NCBI RefSeq assembly: GCF_030463565.1
Contig: NC_134643.1
Location: 123,796,309-123,860,308 of the forward strand
DNA length: 64,000 bases
Origin: Pelecanus crispus
Lineage: Eukaryota; Chordata; Aves; Pelecaniformes; Pelecanidae
Direction of reading: 5' to 3'
Part shown: positions 24,213 through 36,900 of the stretch, piece after piece
Position numbering within the stretch: the first letter of the stretch is position 1
How the letters are laid out: each line of letters opens with the position of its first letter
Program-made: the position numbers and the translations under genes
The notes under the pieces: model-generated
What the model was told of the DNA's origin: nothing
Databases searched by the model: none
What the model saw: the letters and a program-made list of their open reading frames with translations, nothing else

Positions 24213-27200
24213 AGCACTTTTGTTCAGGGAATACCTGGATGTTATCTCCACAGGTATCTGGTGACTCCAAGGTAGAGAACAGTGACCACCCTTTTGCCTT
24301 TCCTAAGGGCTAGTCAGGTGAAAGAGGATAGCTAGCCCATCCTCCTTATGTGACTACAACCCATTAGCCCAAAATCCTCCTGATACTCAAACAAACACGA
24401 TATTCTTGCAAAACCCCTTTTCTGAAACTGTAGCGATCAGCAATTAATGAGACTGCTTGGTACATCTAGTTTATATGTATTTAAGTATAACTGCTTTTAT
24501 CCAGCAGTACTGGGAAGCAGTCACATACTGGGAATACTAAACATGTTTTACTTGGGAAGCCACTGAGGAGGAAGGTCTCAGGAGGAATAACTGACTCTCC
24601 AGCAGCCCGGGGGAAGGCGAGAGGTCCCCTGGTCACATTGTGGAGCCACAGTAAGGTTGTGCCTGTTGTTCCTCATGGGCCACGCTCAGGTCCTAAGCAG
24701 CAAGGGCTGTTTGCCTAAATCCTCATTTCCACAGAGAAAAAAACATTTCCCAAAGCATCTGAAGTGTTAAAAATTAAATTCAGATTTTGGGCGATGGGGT
24801 CATCTGCTTTGCTGAGCAGAGTCCGTTAATATGGAAGGACACAGCTTTGTCATGAAATGGGGAAAGTGGGGGCTTTTTTATTAATAACATTTATAAACTG
24901 AGTGAAATAACTCTTTAAGTTGTTACAGATAGTAACATTCTCTTTTTATACCTATAAAGCTGTATAGTTAAATCAGACAAAACGACTACTAGCATAGGTG
25001 CTCAGCAACATCTAGTGACCAGATCAGGCTAATGCAGGAAAATATTAGGAATGAACTCCTGCGCAAACACACTTAAGTCTGAGACTGAAGCTAAAATTGT
25101 GATTTTATGCTCTCATTTCATCAAGGTTTTGTTCCAGCTAAAAATCATTCCATTCCTGCATAAAATGCACTAGGTTTAAAGTAGCCATTTTCCTTAACCA
25201 ACATTCAGATTTTGAGAGAAAACTCTGTCCATAAAAAAAAGACTAAGCAAATCCCACATAACCAAATGGTCAAAAAAGGAATGTGAAATTATTAGAAACT
25301 GTTGCTACATTAATAAAAAATCTGTGTATCAGACCCTGCTTTTAAGCACCAGTGATGGTGTCAAACCATTGAGATGTCCGTGATATGGACTGAGAACTAT
25401 GCTGTATCTTTATTTAGGGGTTCAGAATTTAATATATAACCTATTAAAACATAGGCAATAAGATGTTTTAAGCAATATGTTTAACAGATGGTGGCTACCC
25501 TGACTGTCTGTATGGGTGCTGGAATTATATGTAAGCAGCAGAAGTAATCTTTTTTTTTTTTTTTTACTTTTTAAATATTGTTTTTATTTGATGGAAAATG
25601 TAAACGAAAGTAGAAAACTTTCTTATGCTTTTTTTAACTGTTCAACTGACCAGCTGTTTCCCATATTAACTTTATCAAAGACCCATGAGGGGAAAATGTG
25701 CAATTCCTTGGGTAAACAAATTACCGGCAAAAAGACAAAAGTGGCAAATTTGTGACTGCATACGTCAGCAATTTCAGATATAAGTCTCTGGGGCTTAATT
25801 CTGAATTTGTTACACACCCACAAACCTAAGACCTTGTTGATTTTCAAAAACTAATCCCAGCTAAGAAAGGATGCAAATTTAAAGCAAAATAGCCCTTCTT
25901 GGATACCACCCCACATATACAATCCTTACCTCAGAATAACAACCTCATGTTGTCGATGAATTAGTGGTTTTCAAACAACAATAACCTTTCGAGGATGGCT
26001 CTCCCAGAGGGAACTCAAACACAGGCAGCGAATCCTCTGGGGCATACTGAACTATAAAAATCCCAGGAGGAACTCACAGGGAGCTGGATTGGGAATATCT
26101 CCTCCCAGCGTGTGACAAATTCTTCCCTCCCGGCTTGGTTGCCCCATTGCACTCCTGGATGTTGGAGGTCTGGCCACAAACATGGTTCATCCCCAAGATA
26201 CGTAAAAGGCCCCTGGTGCTGCTTCACTCCACGAAGCTAAAGCTTCCTCTGGGTGACACCCATTTCTAAGACTCTTCCCAAACCTCCATGTCAGGTGCAA
26301 ATACCCCCAGGGACAACTGCTTCTTACCTATGCTTAGAAACTGCAACTAAATGAGCACGGCTTGTCTGCTGGCTTTTCCACTGCCTTTTTTTCCTGCCGA
26401 ATCAATCCCAAAATGCAGGGCAGGAAGAACATATGGAGTTGAATGACTCAAAAGGATGGACAGGCACAGGCACACAATGAGGATCTTGGGGAGTTTTTTG
26501 GCTTTTTTGTATGATAAAAAATTAGAAGTGAGCATTCAATTCAAACGTGCTGGGCAAAGCAGTTTCCTAACATGGCTAATGCTCTGCTCACATTGCTTCC
26601 TTTCACTGGCCTTCAGTGAGCTTCTGCTTCTTCCTTGCATGGTAATTCTCTTCTCAGTCATGTTTCTGTGCAAAGACACTGAAAGACAAGCTGATTTCTC
26701 CACAGTATAATCATGGCAAGGCTTCTGGTAGGAGCCTATTTTGGAAGAGTTTTATGTTTACTTAGGAGAGGAATGATACAAATGACTCTCACGTTGTCAG
26801 CCAGAAGGAGCAGAGCCACCTTTGTGTCCATCGCTCATGTGGGACCCACCTGTCTGCATGGCAAATACACACAAGAGTTGCATAGGGCTAGCACCAACAG
26901 CACTAAAAGCTCACATGGCCCCAATATCATCAGGCAAGAACGAACATCTCATGACCCAAACCATGCATGTTTGCACCCACTGAAACCCGGCACCCGACCA
27001 GTGGCAGGGGAAGTGGACAAGGCGGCAGAGGGTGGGCCAGCAGTACGATCCCTTTCACACTCTTACCTGAAAAGCAAAGCAAGACAAAGGAGAGAAAGGA
27101 AAGGGTTTTTTAAAGGATATTTTCTGCCCCTCGTTCAGGAAAAGCTTGAAAATAGGACACCCAAATGGTGTAGCTGCAAAAGGCAGCAAAAGAAGTCCAA

Positions 27201-28647
27201 AATGTTTTGACTGTGGTATGTTTTATTGCTCTGCAGAAAGGAAAACAAAAATACTTGATAGTTACATGCTTGATATCACAAGATTGCTACCCCAGTGGGG
27301 TACAGGAGAGACTTTTCTGTCTAGCCTGCCTTCCCTTCATGGTTCATCCACAGTCCAGCCCCAAGCTTCCAAAACCATCCAAAACAGCCTGCTCAGCCAC
27401 AGGGAAGATCCCCCCTTAAGAACTAAGCAATCCATACATTGCTACCCAAAATAGCTTCTGCTCCCTGAGCTTCTCCGCAGCTTTGTTGTTAGAAATGTAT
27501 CTTGTTCATTCATATCATCTCTTTCTTTATCTAGGTGTAAAAAAATGACAGCCTGGGAGAAAAATGAAATCTTGGAAAGTGGTCTGAGGTCAGATTGTCA
27601 GTGTTGTGTGGATGAGTTGAGGTCAAAGACATCTTATGCAAGAGCACTGGATATCCTTAAACTCAGGCATTGTCTTGGCAAGACAGAAAAAGTATTTAGG
27701 GTCTGTTCCAAAGACTCACATTACCCTCCATCCACCATGGGTGAAGCACTGATTTTCCCAAATTATGTGTGTTATATGTATTTCTAAAGGTGAATGCATA
27801 GTGTGATTATCACTTATGTCATGGAGAGCTTTTGCTTCCCAGCCACATGAGGCAACTCATTAAATAATCATTGATCTTTTTAATTCTGGGTGAATGAAAT
27901 AGAAAGTTCCCATGAAAATTCATTTGACTATTTAAATGAATTTCCTATGACCTTTTGAACACATGTTCTCATAAATGATTTTACTGGCAAAAAATATTCA
28001 CCAAACAACAAGTCTCCAGTGAACACTGCAGTGTATATCAGAAAGCAAATCTGCATCCACAGTCAAGAGTCAGGGGATGCAGGACTCCAACTACACACCA
28101 TACTTGGTCAAACCAGGTACAACTTCAGGTTTGGAGTCTGCTCATCTGATCCTGGAGGGACAACTTGCATTTCTGCCTGCAATCCCCGACCAAGGGACCA
28201 GGCCACCTTTTGTTCACACAGCTCCTCACGCCACAGCAGGAGCCCCATCTCACGGATCATTGTGGACCTCCACCCGCTTCATGAGGAGCAGCCTGTGGCA
28301 GGGGCAGTGCAGGACTGCTGCCCTTTTAACAGCAGCCGAGCCTCTGATTGACTCAAAACACTTGCAGAAGTGCTCATCAACCCTACGTGGGGCCATCCTC
28401 CACAGCTATGGGTGGAGGGCTCTCAATGGAGATCAGGAGGAGTGGTTGCTGTGGGACTGCGGGGCTTTGACAGCACACTGATCTGCACCAGAGGGTCTCC
28501 CCATCATTTCCAAGTGCCTCCTCACAGCTGTACAAGTCCTTTCATGTATGCTCTCTGCTTGGATATCCCCATTGAAACTATGGCCTTGATGTCCAGCCTT
28601 GAAAAAGAGCCCTAGAGGTTCCTTCTGCACATCTTTGCATATCTGCA

Positions 28648-28698
28648 AAGTCCCTCCAGTCTCCAGAAATACCCCAAGTCCCTCCAGTCTCCAGAAAT
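28648..28698. repeat. 23 bp direct repeat, two copies with 28 bp period
   Basis: A 23-base unit beginning AAGTCCCTCCAGTCTCC occurs at 28648-28670 and again, identical, at 28676-28698, separated by five bases. Identity over the whole unit suggests a recent slippage duplication. Confidence 0.85.
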
Positions 28699-31239
28699 TT
28701 CTAAATATGTGAAGGAAGTTATTCAGAGACGTTTCTGTTATGATTTTGCCCAGAGGTTACTCAAAACCAAAGGCTGACTAGTCTGTCAGAACTGATGAAA
28801 CTCCAGTTTTGGAGAGCGGGAAGATTCCCCTGGGTAGTTCACTATAAAAAGCAGACTCAAAAAATATAATGAAATGAAAAATTCAGGTAGAAGAAGTATC
28901 TGAGATCTATGAAATCTAACTATTACCATGTATATGAGATAAGATGTCTCTGTTGATCTACCTATTGAATAATATATCTGCTACAATCATATGATCCAAC
29001 CATGCAGAAAAGAAAAAAAGGAGTTAATTATTGTAATTCTGGGGGGCAGGAAGGTGAAATATCTCAAATTCTCCCAGACAGATGTTTTTCTGATAACGTG
29101 AGAATATTCACAAACCTCCTTGCAAATGCCGTGTCGTATCCACATGTGCCAATTTTCGTTCTTTCAAAGACTTCAGAAGTCAGGCTTAGCGCATATGAGT
29201 GCAGCTGATGCCTTTGATTGAGGATATTGTTATTACTGAACGCAATTCTGTCACATTTGCTCATCTGAATGCAACCTCTGAGGAGTTATCTGCACACAAG
29301 CTGCTTCGGAGAGTATGCAGCACAGACCTTTCCTTTTTGATATTACATGTGTTTGTTCTCTTGAAAGGCTTTTAGCCCTGAGGTAAGGATTAGACAACAA
29401 TTTAGCAGCCTTAAAAGACATCATAAAAAAATAGACTCAACTGTCATCTTCAGAAGAAAGAGGCCTCATTTGGTTTTCAAGGGTGTTGCGTTGTTTTCCA
29501 CACTAGAGTTACTGCTGCTTACAGCAGATGCAAACCAGAATCATTTTGGCAAACTGAGTCGTTCTAGAAAATCCACTGCTGTAATGTCATTATGATAGTC
29601 TCTTTTTTACCCAGTGCTCATCACACATCTAACTTGTAGTTCACCAGAACAACAGAAAAAAAAAAAGTTTCAACCAACACACTTTGAAGTAAAACACCAA
29701 AATGGAGCTCACGGCATCACCAGCCTGGGCATCAAAACCAATTCATGTCCAGTCTGGAAATCAAAACTAATTTGCATGAATAGTCACTCCCATCGCTCTG
29801 GACAGAGCTGCCACCCTACCCCACCACAACGCCAGCCAGCATGCCGTCGCATCATCTCAGCAGCCCTCTGGAGAATACTTGCTCCCTCTTAGGACAACAG
29901 AACTGTGCAAGTTAAAGGGCAAGAACACAGCGCTATGCTTTTTTCGGGAGTACTGACTTTCTGCCAAAGTCCTTCAGATGATTGTGTTTCCCTTTGCACA
30001 GCAGAGATGTATTGCACAGCCTTCTCCAGACAGTGTTAGTGGTGCAAAAGGTGCACTGTTACACAATTTTTACACTGACAGCAGCACAGGCAACCACGAT
30101 CCTGTTATGTCTGCAAAAACAGGTTCAGGGTTTGGTGTGTATGAAATATTGATATGAAATGGCTCAACAATTTGTATGTCAATTAGTGCAAGAGAAAATG
30201 TACTGGTTTAAATCCATGACAAGCCAAAAAATGGTGTTATAGATTAAATCAGCCATAAGTGTAATTAATGCCCAGGTTTGATGCAGAGGTACGTAAAGAA
30301 GCTATTAAGCTCGTTTATGGAACCAGGCACCCACTGTTGGTCAAAGCATCAGTATAGAGCTAGTCCTGAGTAGAAACCATCTGGCTTAAAGGCATTTGGT
30401 TTCAATACAGAAACAGGAGAGGTTAGGCTACTGATCAATGGAGCTGGCTTTTCTTTTGCTCTTTTGCTAGGAAGCAAGAGCAGAAAAAATCTGAAAAGTT
30501 TACAAAGAAGGCATCAAGGAAGCACCAAACACAGGAGCTGTGGCAGCATGGTGCAAAGAGAGTGAGTTAAGGCAAGCACTGTCAGAAAAGTCTTGAATCT
30601 GTTGCAAAGATGCTACTTTTGCTTGATCCAAAGACAGAAGACATTGATTCAAGCCTCAGTTTTGAATGGAAAACACCTGGTGGGGCCTAAACTACTTCCC
30701 AAATGCTTGAGTCCAAAAAGGGGATAACAGGATATTCTCACCAACATTTGGGAGCTGCTCCAGAGCATTATGTTTCAGAAAACATTGCTCTGGGCATTGT
30801 AGCAAAGAGGTAGACCTCAGCTAGGTGACAAAGTTAGAAAGCTTGTCTCCCTTGGATCCTCTTGGCACTGTCACTGGGGACTGACAGGCTTTAAATAAGG
30901 CCCTAAATGAGCTCAGCAGAGACTCCGCCCATGATGTTCCAGTTATTATACCACTGTGGCTACAGTTTGACATGTCATTGACAAGGTTTGCAATGAAAGA
31001 TATATCTCATTTCATTCTTTCCTTACCAAAGAACAAGGGGAATCCATTGTGCAAAAATCTCTGGTTCTTCCTCAAAGTTCAGCCAGTTTTGGAATAATTT
31101 TCAGACAGCCTAGACTACTGCTAAGTCCTTCTAGCCTACAACAGGATAAAGATTTGCTTGTTAATGTTGCCACATTTTACAGCCAATTATGCTGTTAAGT
31201 ATGTTCTGCAGCAATACTGCTGGGAGAAAAAAAAAGAAC

Positions 31240-31345
31240 CTCCTCAAGTAACTCAGGTTGGAAGGACCTTGGGAGCTTCCAGGCAAACCTGTTGCTTAGA
31301 GATCAGGCTGGACACAGAAACCAGTATGGGATTCTTTGGTCAGTA
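31240..31345 (-). mobile_element. possible ancient CR1 3' end fragment
   Basis: The plus strand contains CTCAGGTTGGAAGGACCTT followed by CAAACCTGTTGCTTAGAG. This resembles the reverse complement of the CR1 3' UTR (GGTTGGAAGGGACCT, then CCAACC, then a TGCTCAGAG-type block) with many substitutions and small gaps. No octamer tail is preserved. The orientation matches the CR1 cluster one kilobase downstream. I judge it from a remembered CR1 pattern only, and chance similarity is possible. Confidence 0.35.
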
Positions 31346-32280
31346 CAGAGCCTAATCATTGCCACAGAGCAGCACTCTGCAAAAGAGATGAGAACAAGTC
31401 AAACAGCATAGCTCTGCAATTAAATACATGGAAAAATATGTGGGGGAGTATCAAGCTAGGCTAGGCTAGCACAGTACAGAATTCCCAATGATTTCTCCAA
31501 TTGCTAAGACACATTCCCAGAAGGGCTTGCTGTTGTTTTTTAATTTGCAAATGTTGAGCAAGAAAAAATAATGAAGCTCCACTGAACTGAAAGTAATCTT
31601 TCAAGCAAGTACCTGGGATTTTCATTCAGGTCTTGATGCTTGGTCCCTGCACGTTCTAAGGAAATATGAAGTATATATCCCAATAAGCATGCTTGCATCA
31701 GCTTTGGAGAGAACCAGGATCATGAAGAGGACTTTACTGTTGACTTGTCTATGGTTTAACATGAGAAAACAAATGTGAACTGGGATGGTTCAGAAAAGCC
31801 ATAGGTATTTATGTTGAACAGAGGGCACAGAAACACAACATAACTGTGTTCAACCAAAAGCTCAAGCGTGTGATTTTGGAAAGTACTAAATAAAACGAAG
31901 TCCCAAACACTGCATCTTGATGAGGGCAATGTGATATTAATATCAATGCAGATACTCATGCCAATACCTGCACACAATGATGCCAGAAACTTAGAAGCTT
32001 TGGAAAGAAGTACCCTGACTTTCCCAGACATTAATTAATCAGTGCTACCATAGTTGTCAAAAGGAAGGCTTGAAGTTCATTTTATCTTGCATCATAGTAG
32101 ATAAACTGTATTATTTAAAGAACACTGGAAAACTGATCATACATCTGAAAAGGGGGACAGGAGAGTGGCTCTGGGCTTCATTTAAAGCCCACTCAGAGCA
32201 GTAAGACTATGCATCAACTACCTATTTGGTCTTTTATGACTGTACATAGCTGAAATCAGCGGGAAGCTTGGATCTAACTA

Positions 32281-32388
32281 ATGAATCATAGAATCGTAGT
32301 ATTGTTTAGGTTGGAAAAGACCTTTAAGATCATCCAGTCCAACCATTAACCTAACACTACCATGTCTACCACTATACCAATTAAGGGA
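32281..32388 (-). mobile_element. short CR1 3' end fragment, minus strand
   Basis: Read on the plus strand, the segment begins with AATCATAGAATC (reverse-complement octamer tail) and continues TTTAGGTTGGAAAAGACC and CATCCAGTCCAACCATTAACC. This is the inverted CR1 3' UTR. Similarity fades after about 32388. It repeats, with differences, the same CR1 3' end present at 32455-32520 in the adjacent larger copy, so it must be a separate insertion or a duplicated terminus. It is too short to encode protein. Confidence 0.8.
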
Positions 32389-32451
32389 AGAGTAGCAATT
32401 TCATGTTTCCTGGCTTGGTGGCTGGATTATTTTTAATGAAAGTAAAAACTA

Positions 32452-33945
32452 GGAATCATTAAGGTTGGAAAGGATCTTTAAGACCATCAGTCCAACCATC
32501 AACCCAACATCACCATGTCCACTAAACCATGTCCCAAAGTGCCACGTCTACATGTTTTTTTGAACACCTCCAGGGATGGTGACTCCACCACCTCTCTGGG
32601 CAGCCTGTTCCAATGCTTGACTACGCTTTCCGTAAAGAAATTTTTCCTAATATCCAATCTAAACCTCCCCTGGCGCAGCTTAAGCCTATTTCCTCTCATC
32701 CTATCACTTCTTACTTGGGACAAGAGACCAACACCCACTTCACTACAACCTCCTTGCAGGCAGTTGTAGAGAGCAATAAGGTCTCCCCTCAGCCTCCTCT
32801 TCTCTAGGCTATACAATCCCAGGTCTCTCAGCCGCTCCCCATAATACCTGTGCTCCAGACCCTTCACCAGCTTTGTTGCCCTTGTCTGGACACGCTCCAG
32901 CAACTCTATGTCTTTCTTGTATTGAGGGGCCCAAAACTGAACACAGTATTCAAGGTGTGGCCTCACCAGTGCCGAGTACAGGGGCACGATCACTTCCCTG
33001 CTCCTGCTGGCCACACTATTCCTGATACTAGCCAGGATGCTGTTGGCCTTCTTGGCCACCTGGGCACGCTGCTGGCTCATGTTCAGCTGGCTGTCAACCA
33101 ACACCCCCAGGTCCTTTCCGGCCAGGCAGCTTTCCAGCCACTCTTCCCCAAGCCTATAGCATTGCATGGGGTTGTTGTGCCTGAATTGCAGGACCCGGCA
33201 CTTGGCCTCGTTGAACCTCATACAATTGTCCTTGGCCCATCGATCCAGCCTGTCCACATTCCTCTGCAGAGCCTCCCTGCCCTCGAGCAGATCAACACTC
33301 CCGCCCAATTTGTTATCTGCAAACTTACTGAGGGTGCACTCAATCCCCTCATCCAGATCATTAATAAAGATATTAAACAAGACTGGCCCTAAAACAGAAC
33401 CTTGGGGAACTCCGCTTGTGACCAGTCACCAACTGGATTTAACTCCATTCACCACAACTCTCTGAGCTCAGCCACCCAGCCAGTTGTTTATCCAGTGAAG
33501 AGTACGCCCGTCCAAGCCATCAGCCGCCAGCTTCCTAAGGAGAATGCTGTGGGAGACAGTGTCAAAGGCTTTACTGAAATCCAGGTAGATGACATCCACA
33601 GCCTTTCCTTCATTGACCAGGCGGGTCACCAGGTCATAAAAGGAGATCAGGTTGGTCAAGCAGGACCTGCCTTTCATGAACCCATGCTGGCTGGGCCTGA
33701 TCCCCCAGTTGATCTGCACACACCTGTTGAGTTCACTCAAGATGAACCACTCCATAACCTTCCCCAGCACCGAGGTCAGGCTGACAGGCCTGTAGTTCCC
33801 CAGGTCCTCCTCCCAGCCCTTCTTGTGGATGGGCGTCACATTGGCAAGCCTCCAGTCATCAGGCACCTCCCCTGTTAACCAGGAATGCTGATAGATGATG
33901 AAAAGTGGCTTGGCAAGCTCCTCCACCAGCTCCCTCAATGTGCAG
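32452..33945 (-). mobile_element. CR1 non-LTR retrotransposon, 5'-truncated, about 1.5 kb
   Basis: This is a minus-strand CR1 copy carrying most of the reverse transcriptase domain, the ORF2 C-terminus and a worn 3' UTR. The 3' end (plus-strand AATCATTAAGGTTGGAAAGG) retains the GGTTGGAAAGG box but has lost clean octamers, so it is older than the copy at 12.5 kb. The 5' truncation falls inside the RT region near 33945, where sequence resembling the RELVEEL start of the RT palm gives way to unique DNA. It lies immediately beside a second, shorter CR1 3' end in the same orientation. Endonuclease and ORF1 are absent, so the element is dead. Confidence 0.96.
32499..33938 (-). pseudogene. CR1 ORF2 reverse transcriptase, inactivated
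   Basis: This encodes part of the CR1 ORF2 reverse transcriptase, which in live elements copies the element's RNA into DNA at the target site. Visible in order are PDDWRLANVTPIHKKG, NYRPVSLTSVLGKVME, the motif A region [34 protein letters not shown] (motif B), the motif C region [10 protein letters not shown], and the C-terminal [11 protein letters not shown] block. The frame is continuous but has TGA stops at 33468-33470 and 33426-33428. Motif C reads FADN where active CR1 has FADD followed by Thr, so the second catalytic aspartate is gone, apparently through a three-base in-frame loss. The fragment starts inside the RT domain; the N-terminal endonuclease is missing. No indel frameshift was found across some 480 codons. 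Confidence 0.95.
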
Positions 33946-36900
33946 GTTATGCTGCATAAGTTGAGTTTATCTGAATATGCAGCGTGATGAAAAGTATTTA
34001 CAGACTATTTCAAAGGAAAATTACTCCACTGGTGTCATAGGAGAAAATTGTTCTTATTTTAAAGTATATACTATGTTCTTTTGGAGGATTATTTTTCAAA
34101 TTGCAATTGCAAGAAGATATATAAACTGAAGCTAAAGTGCAAGGTGAAGTAACAAAAAAAAGGAATAAATAAAAGAAAGTTTTAGGTTAGATGTATCCAC
34201 CAGCTTACCACATACTGCTGACACAGGAATGGAGATTGTTGGAGATTAACAATGGAAATTACCTTAAAAAAAACCCCAACAATTATTTTATTAGCCTGAT
34301 AAGGATCTCCAGCACACGTAGTAACTAGATAAAAGACAACACTTACTAACATACAGCGTTATGAACTTGAGGAGCTGGTCTTAATACACTAGCTGGAGCT
34401 GACAGCCTTCTGGCTCACACACTATATGATATAACCTGTCTTCCAACACCCGAAGAAATTAGTTTTTCTCTCTGCTGTGTAAAGTGCACACCCACCTATT
34501 TGTGTTCAGATATATGTATTCTGATAGGAGGCCTGCTGAAATTAGTAGGAAGGCTCTTATTCATCTCAGTGGAGCTTTGGACCAGTCTGTACCTGACAGA
34601 AATTTAGACTCCATTAATATTATGCATTGGCATAGCTGAAGATTCATATATTTCCACAATCAGCAGCCAACACCAACCCCCGAAATATATTTATCAAATC
34701 ATATCTTTCCTGTGACACCACTGCTTTCATATTTTTTGTGCTTTATTTTACTACTGATGCCTTTTTCTTCTGTATAACTGAAACTAATAAACTAACTGCC
34801 ATGCTAGTAATAAAAGCTCAGAGTCCGAGGCACTCCGTTAGCATGCTGTCCTGACAGATCAGGGCAGCTCTGCCCCCAGAGAGTACTTGTGGAAGAAGAC
34901 TAAAGAAGCACACCTGCGTCCTTTCTTCTTCCCTGAGAAGAAAATATCCACCTAGCCTTGCAAGACATGGGCATTAATCTTTATGGAAATCTTATTACAA
35001 TGAGTTGGCAAAGCTGCTATTATTAGTCACATGAACATTACAAGACAGACGTCTAAACAAAATTGGACATTTTTATTTTTAAACCAGGATTAAAGTTAGT
35101 TTTCAGTGATTATGACTCCTGGCACAAAGTGCTCCAAACACCATATCAGCATGGTTTTTCTTTCCTTTCACTTATTAAAGCATCTAAATGAGATTTCATC
35201 ATGCATGCACAGGGTAAACACAATCTTAAGATAGCACTTAGGAAATGGTCTTTGTTAAATTATAATCTCTTGAGCTTCAGCCTATATTCCAGCTGTCATT
35301 AGAGAGATTAAAGTGTACCTTTTCTGTGCATTGTTTATTTTAAACATTCAGGATTCAAAACCATATAAAAGGTAAGATTTACTGTACCAAAACACAAATG
35401 CATAGTGTTGTTTGAGGGAGACAATGAAAGTCTCTGTATATGCCACCACCAATACACTAACCCCAATTTGGAAGCATCCCACGTGGTTATTTCAGCCATC
35501 AGAAGCCCTCTTAATTTACAAGAACAGTTACAGTTCACCTGTTATCTAGCTTTTTTCTTTCTTTTTTTTGGGGGGTGCAAGATCAGAGTTGAGCCGTACA
35601 TTCAGACATGGAAAATACTGGCTATAGTCACCAACAAGAGCAGTGCAGCAACCAAAAACAGTGCTTCTACATCATGGTGGAGAGATGATCTGATCCCAGC
35701 CTGGTCCTCATATTTCAGGACACCACCTATATGTCCTCTTCTGGGGGACCACCCATAGCCTTTGGTCTGACATCAGCCCAGACGAAGGGGACCCTCTCCA
35801 GAGCCCCAGCCCTGCCTGTGGGCAGCCCGTGCCACCCAGCAAAGATGGTTCCATGAGTTCATGGGGAGATCAGACACCCTGTGCCTGCCCTTGGACACCT
35901 CAGCCTCACAGCCTCCCTTCAAACCATCTGAGAGGAGACAGTGCCCTGCAGACACACTGGGACACCACTGGCCTTCAAGCATGGGGCATGCACATCACTC
36001 AGCGTGTATTTTTCTGGGCTACTGCTAAGAGAAAACAGCTGTGCACAAACCCTGGAAGAGTTCGTGGGTGTTCCCCTGTTCCAGGAAATCACCTGGCTTC
36101 CTCAGTGCATTCGGTATTATCAGTATGGTGTTCATTTCCCTTGACTCACCAGTGCTGCCCTTCCATTTGGGAGCTGCACTTGGGCCCCCTGGTACTCTCA
36201 TGGGTCATTTCAGAATCTCCAGGTCCCCCCGCATCCTCAATCTTTTCACAGGTGCTGCAAGCTTGCAGCTCCCCACTACTTGCTCTCTAATGCTCTTGGC
36301 AAGGCAGGCACTGTGCATGTCCACATGCCAGCAGAGATGCACAGTCCAAGTACCCTCTGCAGGGCGATGTACAGCAGCAAGGGGTCTGGCTAGCAAAGCA
36401 GAAGGACCCTGAAGATGCCAAAGTCCACTCTACCATGGAGATGTGAGGGAAAACTGTGAAGGAGCTTAAAGAATGGAGGGAAAACTGGCAGACAGAAAGG
36501 GAAAAAGAGCAAAGAAAACATTAAGAATCCACGGATAAGGATAGACTGAATAATAATGACCCAAATATTATGGAAGATCAGAGAAAGGCAAGAAAAGATT
36601 AAACAAAGCTGAAAGATGTGAAAGAGAGTATAAAAATAAAAAAATTAGAGAGAGAAAGGAGGACAGCCAAACTTGAGACAGCTAATGCTAATAAATTCCG
36701 GTTGTTTACACATCATTTGAGGCCAAATGTAAGTGTAGAGGCTAAGTTGACACCCACAAATCCCTACCATCTACCCAACATCCCCCATAGCAATCTCCAA
36801 AGCATGGCAGAAGGGAACAATGTCTGAAAAGGAGGAAGACTTTGTTAATGTCTGGTGGAGAGAGGGGACCAAGAGATGCTTTAGAGACATTTGGTTTATG

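Larger units (their letters stand above)
22500..31200. other. non-coding DNA, no gene recognised
   Basis: I find no supported gene here. Longer open frames (26713-27210, 27545-27787 and 28019-28481, all plus) lack family motifs. Only the frame at 27545 sits just behind an acceptor-like TTTCTTTATCTAG. Small direct duplications occur at 24175-24212 and 28648-28698 and are listed separately. The rest is ordinary AT-rich intergenic or intronic DNA. Confidence 0.5.

Noticed and set aside
26713-27210. 165-codon plus-strand frame
   Set aside because: Arg/Lys/Ser-rich with no family resemblance, no splice borders and no conserved motif; expected by chance in 64 kb of six-frame translation.
32515-33878. 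Several plus-strand open frames of 84-180 codons
   Set aside because: They are antisense shadows of the minus-strand CR1 ORF2 and not independent genes.
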